A stretch of 35,779 nt of DNA. Origin: Streptomyces althioticus. GTDB taxonomy: Bacteria > Actinomycetota > Actinomycetes > Streptomycetales > Streptomycetaceae. Numbering within the stretch: position 1 is the first letter of the stretch; each line of letters opens with the position of its first letter. The notes below the pieces were generated by a model, which saw only the letters and a list, made by a program, of their open reading frames with translations, was not told the DNA's origin and did not search any database. This document shows, piece by piece, positions 8,429 to 15,275 of the stretch. The stretch covers positions 1 to 35,779 of the forward strand of contig BMSW01000038.1 of NCBI GenBank assembly GCA_014649355.1, written 5' to 3'. The position numbers were made by a program, and so were the translations under genes.

Positions 8429-9574
8429 TCAGGTGAGATACGCGGGGGCCGCCACGGGCAACGTAAATCGGAACTCGGCGCCGCCGCCGGGGGCGCGTCC
8501 GACCGTGATGGTGCCGCCGTGGGCCTCGACGATGCCCTTGACGATGTACAGCCCGAGGCCCGTGCCGCCGCGCTTGCTGCCCCGCCAGAAGCGGGTGAAG
8601 ACGCGGTTCATGGACTCCTCCGGGATGCCGGGTCCCTCGTCGCTGACGGTGACCGACGTGGCTGCGGGTTCGGCGTGCTCGCGGTCGCGGGGCGACGCCG
8701 AGGGTGTGATGTCGATGGTGACGGTTCCCTCGCCGTGGCGCACGGCATTTTCCAGCAGGTTGCTCAGCACCTGGTCGATCTTGTCGGGGTCGGCCCACAG
8801 CGCGGGCAGCGGGTGCTGCACCCGCAGCAGGAACCGGTCGGGGGACTGGCCCGCGGCGACGTGCGCCTGGATGTGCCGGCCCACGGCGGCCCCGATGTCG
8901 ACGGGCTGGCGGCGCACCTCGAGGCGCCCGGAGTCGATGCGGGATATGTCGAGCAGTTCGGCGATGAGCCGGGTGACGCGGTCGGCGTCGGCGTCGACGG
9001 TCTCCAGCATGAGCCGCTTCTGGTCGTCGGTGAAGCGTTCCCATTTGGCGAGCAGGGTGGCGGTGAAGCCCTTGACCGAGGTGAGCGGGGAGCGCAGTTC
9101 GTGCGCGACGGTCGCGATCAGCTCGGCGTGGCTGCGCTCGGTGCGGCGCCGCGCCTCGGTGTCGCGGAGGGTGACGACGACACGGCGGACGGGCCCGGTG
9201 GGGCGGGTGCGGACGTAGCGGGCGGAGACGAGGACCTCGCGGCCGCCGGGCAGGAGGAGGTTGCGCTCGGGCTGGCCGACCCGGATGGCGAGGCCGCCGT
9301 AGGGGTCGGTGAGCTGCCACCAGCGGCGTCCTTCCAGGTCCTCTAACGGCAGCGCGGTTTCCAGGGACCGGCCGAGGGCCTGCTCGGCGGGGACGGCGGT
9401 GATGCGCACGGCGGCGGCGTTGAAGCAGATCACCCGGCCGTGCTCGTCGGCGACGACGAGTCCGTCGGGGAGCTGGTCGGGGTCGAGGCCGAGGTCGGCG
9501 ACGTCACCGGGCCGGGGCGCGGGCGGGCGCGCCGTGCGCTCTGCTCCCGGTGCGCTGCTCGTGCCGACGCTCAT
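8429..9574 (-). CDS. Orphan soluble PAS-domain sensor histidine kinase
   Basis: The protein has 381 residues. A PAS-like domain at about residues 33-140 (LPDGLVVADEHGRVICFNAA) is followed by a HisKA dimerisation domain with the phospho-acceptor H158 in VAHELRSPLTSVKGF. The ATPase domain shows the N box around N276 (LLENAVRHG), the G1 box DEGPGIP at 312-318 and the G2 box GTGLGL at 337-342. All residues needed for autophosphorylation appear present. There is no transmembrane segment, so it should sense a cytoplasmic signal. No response regulator gene lies next to it; the neighbours are an rRNA methylase and pheS. I start it at ATG 9572-9574, preceded by GAGAGGTGGGG. The signal and partner are unknown. 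Confidence 0.92.
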   Translation of the reverse strand: MSVGTSSAPGAERTARPPAPRPGDVADLGLDPDQLPDGLVVADEHGRVICFNAAAVRITAVPAEQALGRSLETALPLEDLEGRRWWQLTDPYGGLAIRVGQPERNLLLPGGREVLVSARYVRTRPTGPVRRVVVTLRDTEARRRTERSHAELIATVAHELRSPLTSVKGFTATLLAKWERFTDDQKRLMLETVDADADRVTRLIAELLDISRIDSGRLEVRRQPVDIGAAVGRHIQAHVAAGQSPDRFLLRVQHPLPALWADPDKIDQVLSNLLENAVRHGEGTVTIDITPSASPRDREHAEPAATSVTVSDEGPGIPEESMNRVFTRFWRGSKRGGTGLGLYIVKGIVEAHGGTITVGRAPGGGAEFRFTLPVAAPAYLT

Positions 9575-9633
9575 CCCCGTACCCCACCTCTCGGAACGTC
9601 CTCGGGGCGCCCCGTTCCCGGGCCCCGGCCGAG

Positions 9634-9655
9634 AGCTTGGGGAGGTCCCCGAGCT
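9634..9655 (-). repeat. Short GC-rich hairpin between methylase and kinase genes
   Basis: AGCTTGGG and CCCGAGCT arms (one G-T pair) close a small loop in the 91-bp gap between the rRNA methylase stop and the kinase start. It could weaken read-through from one gene to the next. Similar AGCTTGGGGA/TCCCC elements are, from memory, frequent in Streptomyces spacers. Confidence 0.4.
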
Positions 9656-9665
9656 GGTCAGCCTA

Positions 9666-10526
<861 letters not shown>

Positions 10527-10552
10527 TCAAGTCACCTTCAGCAGAGTCGGCC

Positions 10553-10573
10553 AGGGGCGCGGGGAACTGCGCG
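10553..10573 (+). repeat. REP-like element, single copy
   Basis: One copy of the element AGGGGCGCGGGGAACTGCGC, which also occurs in arrays at 13724-14060 and 35484-35779. GCGC at each side can pair around GGGGAACT. It lies in the gap between rplT and the rRNA methylase gene. Confidence 0.75.
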
Positions 10574-10628
10574 ACCGGCCACGACGGACCCGCAGCCGCG
10601 AACCGGCCGTCGGGCAGCGACACAGCAC

Positions 10629-10658
10629 GGGACCCGCAGGCCGAAGCCTGCGGGTCCC
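10629..10658 (-). terminator. rplT terminator with UUCG tetraloop
   Basis: Perfect 13-bp arms (GGGACCCGCAGGC at 10629-10641 and its complement at 10646-10658) close a four-base loop that reads TTCG on the transcribed minus strand, giving the very stable cUUCGg-type loop. It lies 32 bases after the rplT stop. No T-run follows, so termination may be partial and allow some expression of the downstream methylase gene. Confidence 0.8.
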
Positions 10659-10690
10659 GAAGATCAGAACGTCGGCCGAGGCCGACGACC

Positions 10691-11074
10691 TCACGCAGCC
10701 TTGGGCGCGTTCACGTCCGCCGGCAGCGCCTTCTGCGCGACCTCGACGAGCGCGGCGAAGGCGGTGGCGTCGTTGACAGCCAGTTCGGCCAGGATCTTGC
10801 GGTCCACCTCGACGTTGGCGGCCTTCAGACCCTGGATGAAGCGGTTGTACGTGATGCCGTTGGCGCGGGCAGCGGCGTTGATGCGCTGGATCCACAGCTG
10901 ACGGAAGTCGCCCTTGCGCTTCTTGCGGTCGTTGTAGTTGTAGACCAGCGAGTGGGTGACCTGCTCCTTGGCCTTGCGGTACAGGCGCGAGCGCTGACCG
11001 CGGTAGCCGGAGGCCTGCTCGAGGATCGCCCGGCGCTTCTTGTGGGCGTTGACTGCCCGCTTGACGCGTGCCAC
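10691..11074 (-). CDS. rplT: 50S ribosomal protein L20
   Basis: The 127-residue protein is a typical bacterial L20, which binds 23S rRNA early in assembly of the large subunit. The N-terminal half is basic, starting MARVKRAVNAHKKRRAILEQ and continuing SRLYRKAKEQVTHSLVYNYN. The C-terminal globular part contains RKKRKGDFRQLWIQRINAAAR. Translation begins at GTG 11072-11074 with AAGGAG seven bases upstream. It is the third gene of the infC-rpmI-rplT set. In Firmicutes and E. coli L20 represses this operon by binding its mRNA, so similar feedback is possible here, but I do not recognise a defined L20 binding site. Confidence 0.98.
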   Translation of the reverse strand: MARVKRAVNAHKKRRAILEQASGYRGQRSRLYRKAKEQVTHSLVYNYNDRKKRKGDFRQLWIQRINAAARANGITYNRFIQGLKAANVEVDRKILAELAVNDATAFAALVEVAQKALPADVNAPKAA

Positions 11075-11152
11075 TTGTTAACTCCTTGTAGCGGGGCCGT
11101 GGTGGTGCTCACACGGCCCGGTATCGAATGGGTCCCGGTCTGACGTACGTAC

Positions 11153-11168
11153 GGCGCTCACGCGCCGG
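11153..11168 (-). other. Short hairpin between rpmI and rplT
   Basis: CGGCGC and GCGCCG enclose four bases that read GTGA on the transcribed strand, a GNRA-type tetraloop. It lies just after the rpmI stop codon in the 98-bp gap before rplT. It may act in mRNA processing or as a protein-binding site. No function is shown by the sequence. Confidence 0.4.
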
Positions 11169-11172
11169 GGCG

Positions 11173-11367
11173 TCACTTGCCGAGAAGCTTCTTGATCTTC
11201 GCGGCGTCGCCCGGGGCCATCTCGGCGTTGCCGGTGAGGCGACGCGTCACACGGGACGACTTGTGCTCGAGCAGGTGGCGCTTGCCGGCACGCTCGCGGA
11301 GCACCTTGCCGGAGCCGGTGATCTTGAAGCGCTTGCTGGCACCGCTGTGCGACTTGTTCTTCGGCAT
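11173..11367 (-). CDS. rpmI: 50S ribosomal protein L35
   Basis: The 64-residue product MPKNKSHSGASKRFKITGSG and onward is a standard L35: very basic, with the conserved KRHLLEHKSSRVTRRL segment and the C-terminal KIKKLLGK. It is a component of the large ribosomal subunit. The ATG at 11365-11367 has AGGAGAG upstream. The frame is open further upstream into the intergenic hairpin region, but the family always begins at MPK. It lies between infC and rplT, as in most bacteria. Confidence 0.98.
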   Translation of the reverse strand: MPKNKSHSGASKRFKITGSGKVLRERAGKRHLLEHKSSRVTRRLTGNAEMAPGDAAKIKKLLGK

Positions 11368-11399
11368 AGCGCCGTTCTCTCCTCGTCGGTGGCGCTCCT

Positions 11400-11423
11400 G
11401 TGCCCGGTCGTGAAACCGGGCAC
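11400..11423 (-). other. Hairpin between infC and rpmI
   Basis: GTGCCCGGT (11400-11408) and ACCGGGCAC (11415-11423) form a perfect 9-bp stem with a six-base loop. It lies in the 110-bp gap between infC and rpmI. No T-run follows. It could be a partial terminator, an RNase III or stability element, or a feedback site for L20. These are guesses from position. Confidence 0.5.
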
Positions 11424-11477
11424 TGTGGAACGTCGTACTTGTGTCGGGTTGCTTCCTGGGGCTCGCGCCCCGGGGAG

Positions 11478-12122
11478 TCACGCCTCGGCAGGCTCCTCGG
11501 CCACCTCGGCGCTGTCCGCCTCAGCGGCGTTCTGCGACTTGCCGGGGTTGGCCTTCGCGTCCGCCTTGCGGGCTTCCTGCGCCTGGCGGGCCTCGGCCAT
11601 CGCCTCGGTCTTCTTCTTGTGCGGACCGAGAACCATGATCATGTTGCGGCCGTCCTGCTTCGGGTTCGACTCCACGAACCCGAGGTCGGCCACGTCCTCC
11701 GCGAGCCGCTGCAGGAGCCGGTAACCGAGCTCCGGCCGGGACTGCTCGCGACCACGGAACATGATCGTGATCTTGACCTTGTCGCCCTGCTTGAGGAACC
11801 GGACGACGTGACCCTTCTTGGTGTCGTAGTCGTGCGGGTCGATCTTCGGCCGGAGCTTCATCTCCTTGATGACCGTGTGCGCCTGGTTCTTGCGCGCCTC
11901 ACGGGCCTTCATGGCCGACTCGTACTTGAACTTCCCGTAGTCCATGAGCTTGCACACGGGCGGACGGGCGTTCGCCGCGACCTCCACGAGGTCGAGGTCG
12001 TACTCCTGCGCAAGCTCCAGGGCCTTGGCAAGCGGGACAATCCCGACCTGCTCGCCGCTGGGACCGACAAGTCGCACCTCGGGAACGCGAATCCGGTCGT
12101 TGATGCGGGGCTCGGCGCTGAT
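11478..12122 (-). CDS. infC: Translation initiation factor IF-3, probable ATC start
   Basis: This is a 214-residue IF-3, which binds the 30S subunit, keeps subunits apart and checks start-codon and initiator-tRNA pairing. The N domain shows INDRIRVPEVRLVGPSGEQV, the linker follows KFKYESAMKAREARKNQ, and the C domain contains KGHVVRFLKQGDKVKITIMF. There is an acidic, Ala-rich tail of about 40 residues typical of actinomycetes. No ATG, GTG, TTG or CTG lies in frame near the expected start. The sequence AGGAGG (12127-12132), then ATCC, then ATC (12120-12122) gives MSAEPRINDRIR, which aligns end to end with the N terminus of other bacterial IF-3 proteins. Non-canonical start codons (AUU, AUC, AUA) are a known device by which IF-3 represses its own translation. 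An upstream extension in the same frame is considered untranslated. Confidence 0.93.
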   Translation of the reverse strand: MSAEPRINDRIRVPEVRLVGPSGEQVGIVPLAKALELAQEYDLDLVEVAANARPPVCKLMDYGKFKYESAMKAREARKNQAHTVIKEMKLRPKIDPHDYDTKKGHVVRFLKQGDKVKITIMFRGREQSRPELGYRLLQRLAEDVADLGFVESNPKQDGRNMIMVLGPHKKKTEAMAEARQAQEARKADAKANPGKSQNAAEADSAEVAEEPAEA

Positions 12123-12423
12123 GGATCCTCCTCGGTAGCACCACGCGACGGTCTGGCGGACAGCCGCGTTACGTCTGTGTTCGTTAGACCTAACCGCGCC
12201 GAGACAACAAAAATGCCCCGGACGATCACGGGCGGGGCTCCTCGAACTACCGGAGCACCGCCGCGGGGATCGCGGGGCGCGCTTTCGGGCCGATCGCCGA
12301 CTCGGGGACGGGATCTGCCTGACCGGTGACCCGCCGCCCTGAGAGCGGCCAGGTGGGAGTTCGAAAGCCTCCACTTGTGGGCCGGGCTCGCGTGCCGTGA
12401 GACATACGGGTCCGACCGGTCGT
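12123..12423 (-). promoter_or_regulatory. Long infC leader
   Basis: About 300 transcribed bases separate the infC promoter from its start. Apart from the intrinsic terminator at 12205-12238 they hold no open frame with a ribosome binding site. A long leader with an attenuator fits feedback control of infC-rpmI-rplT by translation products. The ribosome binding site AGGAGG is at 12127-12132. Confidence 0.65.
12205..12238 (-). terminator. Intrinsic terminator/attenuator in the infC leader
   Basis: Transcribed from the minus strand, GCCCCG (12238-12233) pairs with CGGGGC (12220-12215) around a 12-base loop, followed directly by ATTTTTGTTG (12214-12205). A T-run like this is rare in Streptomyces DNA. 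The site lies between the promoter and the infC start, about 85 bases before the start codon, as expected of a transcription attenuator. A competing antiterminator could form with the G-rich and C-rich blocks just upstream, but I cannot define it. Confidence 0.75.
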
Positions 12424-12429
12424 TACACA

Positions 12430-12459
12430 AGGTTAGCAGCTCCCGGAGACGGGCACCAA
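12430..12459 (-). promoter_or_regulatory. infC operon promoter
   Basis: On the minus strand TTGGTG (12459-12454) and TAACCT (12435-12430) are separated by 18 bp. This is a good match to the vegetative (HrdB-type) -35 and -10 pattern. It would start transcription near 12423, about 300 bases before infC. Confidence 0.65.
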
Positions 12460-12507
12460 CCGGCCGTCCGCCCGGCTCCTGGCGTCGGGAGCGCTCCGGG
12501 CTGCGCC

Positions 12508-12513
12508 TATCGT
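12508..12513 (+). promoter_or_regulatory. Possible -10 element of the DUF1844 gene
   Basis: TATCGT ends seven bases before the ATG at 12521, so a transcript would begin at or next to the start codon (leaderless). No convincing -35 element is visible. The ATG lacks a normally spaced ribosome binding site, which supports the idea. Confidence 0.35.
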
Positions 12514-12520
12514 GTGGGGC

Positions 12521-12898
12521 ATGAGTGAGACCTCCCCCTCGGACACCCCCGAGACCCCCGGCAACCCCGACTTCGACGCCATGGCCCGCGACATCGCGGA
12601 GGTCCCGGCGGTCGAGGTGATCGTGACGGTCGCCGTCAACCTGATGAGCGCCGCCGCCGTGAAGCTCGGTCTGACCGAGGAGGGCGACCAGCACAAGGAC
12701 CTGGACGAGGCCCGCAAGCTGGTGCACGCGCTGGCCGGTCTGCTGGACGCCTCGGCGACCGAGATCAGCTCGTTCCACGCGGCGCCGCTGCGGGACGGCC
12801 TGAAGTCGCTGCAGCTGGCCTTCCGCGAGGCCTCCCTGGTCCCGGACGAGCCGGGCAAGGGGCCGGGCGAGAAGTACACGGGCGCGGTCTACGGCTGA
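12521..12898 (+). CDS. DUF1844 domain protein
   Basis: This 125-residue acidic protein has the core of the DUF1844 family in AVEVIVTVAVNLMSAAAVKL, followed by helices with LDEARKLVHALAGLLDAS. The N-terminal 25 residues and the C-terminal tail are low-complexity and likely disordered. DUF1844 proteins are small cytoplasmic proteins of unknown role, commonly found beside infC in actinobacteria. It is divergent from the infC operon; the two promoters lie within about 60 bp of each other. I prefer ATG 12521 over the in-frame GTG three codons upstream because of a -10-like TATCGT just before it. Confidence 0.85.
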   Translation: MSETSPSDTPETPGNPDFDAMARDIAEVPAVEVIVTVAVNLMSAAAVKLGLTEEGDQHKDLDEARKLVHALAGLLDASATEISSFHAAPLRDGLKSLQLAFREASLVPDEPGKGPGEKYTGAVYG

Positions 12899-12911
12899 CG
12901 GCTCGTCCTCG

Positions 12912-13643
12912 TCACCGACGTACGAACAAGGGCTCGCCGGGAGGTGTGGCCTCGGCCGGCAGGACTGCCAGGTCGAGGCCGCGCACCAGGCGGGCCCTCA
13001 GTGTCTCGTCGGCGGCGAGCCGCTGCGCCACGGCGCGGGCGGCCTCGGCGACCGGCGCGGCCGGGTCGAGGACGAGGGCGAGGGTGCCGTCGGCCTGCCC
13101 CGGCCCGAGGTGGGCGCGCAGCACGGCGGGCTCGGCGGCGACGGCGTTCCGTACGGCCTCGACGACGGCGGGGTCCTTCAGCGGATCGGTGCTGGTGCGG
13201 CCCTCGGCGAGGGCGAGCAGCGTGGGCCCGGTCAGTTCGAACGGCACCGGGCCCGCCAGGTCGAGGACGACCGTGTCCGCCTTCTCGTGCGCGGCGGCCT
13301 GGAGCGCCTGGTGCAGCGGTACGGCGACGGGGCGGGCCGCCGGGTCCCAGCGGGTCAGGGAGTCGGTGGAGGTGAAGGCGGGCAGCGCGGTGCGCCCGCC
13401 GGCCTTCAGCGTGGGTACGGCCATGTCGCTGGTCTTCTCGCGGCGCAGCCCGTTCTCGTCCTCCTCCACCTCGCCGAGCAGGGCCACCACCGGGACGAGC
13501 AGGCGGGCGTCCTTGAGGGCTTCCAGGACCGGGCCGACGGCGTTGCCGTCCTCGGCCCAGGCGGCGAGCGCGGCGCTCAGCCGGGGGTCGGCGGTTCCGT
13601 CGTCGTCGCGGAAGGGGGAGTCGGGAATGTTCTTGTTCGCCAC
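12912..13643 (-). CDS. SseB-family protein
   Basis: The 243-residue protein has the SseB N-terminal domain pattern: PRLSAALAAWAEDGNAVGPV, then ALKDARLLVPVVALLGE, then TSDMAVPTLKAGGRTALPAF and FTSTDSLTRWDPAARPVAV. A C-terminal part (about 165-240) is compatible with the SseB C-terminal domain. The function of this family in actinobacteria is unknown; the name comes from an E. coli protein reported to enhance serine sensitivity. Translation probably begins at GTG 13641-13643 (VANKN) with AAGG upstream. A second GTG two codons earlier is possible. It is convergent with the DUF1844 gene, with 13 bases between the stops. Confidence 0.8.
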   Translation of the reverse strand: MANKNIPDSPFRDDDGTADPRLSAALAAWAEDGNAVGPVLEALKDARLLVPVVALLGEVEEDENGLRREKTSDMAVPTLKAGGRTALPAFTSTDSLTRWDPAARPVAVPLHQALQAAAHEKADTVVLDLAGPVPFELTGPTLLALAEGRTSTDPLKDPAVVEAVRNAVAAEPAVLRAHLGPGQADGTLALVLDPAAPVAEAARAVAQRLAADETLRARLVRGLDLAVLPAEATPPGEPLFVRR

Positions 13644-13723
13644 GGTCACCGACCTTAGCGGCCGTGGCCAGGACGCCCGGACGCGGGCGGGGAGACGCAC
13701 GTCGCGGGCGAGGGAGTCTTCCC

Positions 13724-14060
13724 AGGGGCGCGGGGAACTGCGCGACCAGCCCTCGCGGCGCGGCACATGCACGACGAACTCAGGCACCCCCAGGGGCGCG
13801 GGGAACTGCGCGACCAGCCACGGACGACCCGCACCCGGCGTCGGCGGGGTGCCGCTGCGCCCACCCTCCCCCATCGCCCCAGCGGCACGACTGCCCGCGG
13901 CTAGGCGCACCCTTCAGGGGCGCGGGGAACTGCGCGACCATCCACGGACGACCCGCACCCGGCGTTGCAGAGGTGCCGCTGCGCCCACCCTCCCCATCGC
14001 CCCAGCGGCACGACTGCCCGCAGCGGCGGCGTCCCTCAGGGGCGCGGGGAACTGCGCGAC
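13724..14060. repeat. REP-like array with a duplicated 123-bp block
   Basis: Four copies of AGGGGCGCGGGGAACTGCGC begin at 13724, 13792, 13916 and 14038. From the second copy onward the element is joined to a block of about 123 bp that occurs twice. That block includes another hairpin, GTGCCGCT/AGCGGCAC (13849-13856 with 13881-13888; 13973-13980 with 14004-14011). The array fills the 468-bp gap between the S8 protease stop and the SseB gene start, both on the minus strand. The hairpins could terminate the protease operon. I see no gene here. Confidence 0.85.
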
Positions 14061-14111
14061 CAGCCACCGACTACCCGCACCTGGCGTCACAGGGTGGCCA
14101 CAACGGCGCGC

Positions 14112-15275
14112 TCAGAACGTGCCGCCCTCCCGCCGCCCCCGCCACAGAACGACCGCCGCGACCAGAAGGACGCCCCCGGCGCCGCCGGCCAGCGGGGCCG
14201 CCCAGTCCGCGGTGTCGTCGCCGGAGGCGTCGGCGGCCGGCCCCGGGCCGAAGTACTCCTCGCCGTACGCCGCCGCCTTCAACCCCTCCCGCTTCAGACG
14301 CCCCGCGGCCTCGATCGCGGCGGCCGGGTCGATGAACCCGAAGCCGCGCGAGTCGTCGCGGCCTGCGGCGGGCGCGTTGCGGGCGGTGTCCTCCAGAAGC
14401 CGCTTGATCTGCGCCGGGGTCAGGTCCGGGTGGGCGGCCTTCACCAGGGCGACGGCGCCCGAGACGAACGCGGCGGCGGCGCTGGTGCCCCAGCCCTCGT
14501 AGTACTTGTGATCGGGGTCGGCGATGATCACGTCGACGCCGGGGGCGCTGACCGTGGCGTACCAGCGGCGGGTGGAGAAGGGGGCGCGGGTGCCGTAGCG
14601 GTCGACGGCGGTGGCGGCGATGACGCCCGGGTAGGCCGCCGGGTAGGAGATCCGGTCGCCCTTCTCGCCGCCGTTTCCCGCGGAGGCGACGACGACCACG
14701 CCCTTGCGCAGCGCGTACTGGATCGCCTCGTCCTCGCCCTCCTCCGGGTGCGCGGAGGCGGAGTCGTCGCCGAGGGAGAGGTTGATGACGTCGGCGCCGT
14801 GGTCGGCGGCCCAGCGGATGCCTTCGGCGAGGGCGTTGCCGCGGGTGCTGCGGGCCTTGGCGCGGGCCGGGTCCTTGTCCTCGAGGATGACGCGGACGGG
14901 GAGGATCTTCGCCTCCGGGGCGACGCCCAGGACGCCGTCGCCGTTGCCCGGGCCGTGCCCGTGACCGGCGATGATGCCGGCCATGGCGGTGCCGTGGCGG
15001 GCCCAGGCCTCGTCGCCCTCGCGCGCGCCGAAGCCGACGAGGTCCTTGCCCTGGAGGACGTTGCCGTCGAGGTCGGGGTGGTCGGCCTCGACGCCGGTGT
15101 CCAGGACGGCGACGGTGACGCCCGCGCCGCGCGTGGTGGGCCACACCTGGTCGGTGTGCAGGGCGTCCAGGGCCCACTGCCGGTCGCGGATGGTGTCGGC
15201 GTGCGCGGTGGTCGCGGGGACCAGGACGAGGGCCGCGGCGAGCAGGCCGCCGAGGGCGGCGGGGCGCTTCCTCAT
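14112..15275 (-). CDS. Mycosin-like subtilisin (S8) membrane protease
   Basis: The 387-residue protein has a signal peptide (MRKRPAALGGLLAAALVLVP then ATTAHA, cleavage near residue 26). The S8 domain has catalytic D59 in VLDTGVEADHPDL, H94 in ARHGTAMAGIIAGH, oxyanion N201 in ASAGNGG and S265 in GTSAAAAFVSG. A single transmembrane helix at about 358-378 and a short basic tail (WRGRREGG) anchor it with the catalytic domain outside. This is the architecture of mycosins (MycP), proteases attached to type VII secretion systems. No type VII core genes are present in this window. Its ATG overlaps the stop codon of the upstream gene in ATGA, so the two products are made together. The upstream repeat protein is a candidate substrate or partner. 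Confidence 0.93.
   Translation of the reverse strand: MRKRPAALGGLLAAALVLVPATTAHADTIRDRQWALDALHTDQVWPTTRGAGVTVAVLDTGVEADHPDLDGNVLQGKDLVGFGAREGDEAWARHGTAMAGIIAGHGHGPGNGDGVLGVAPEAKILPVRVILEDKDPARAKARSTRGNALAEGIRWAADHGADVINLSLGDDSASAHPEEGEDEAIQYALRKGVVVVASAGNGGEKGDRISYPAAYPGVIAATAVDRYGTRAPFSTRRWYATVSAPGVDVIIADPDHKYYEGWGTSAAAAFVSGAVALVKAAHPDLTPAQIKRLLEDTARNAPAAGRDDSRGFGFIDPAAAIEAAGRLKREGLKAAAYGEEYFGPGPAADASGDDTADWAAPLAGGAGGVLLVAAVVLWRGRREGGTF

Noticed and set aside
12340..12370. tRNA-like T-arm around GAGTTCGAAAGCC
   Set aside because: No acceptor stem, anticodon arm or D arm can be built around it.
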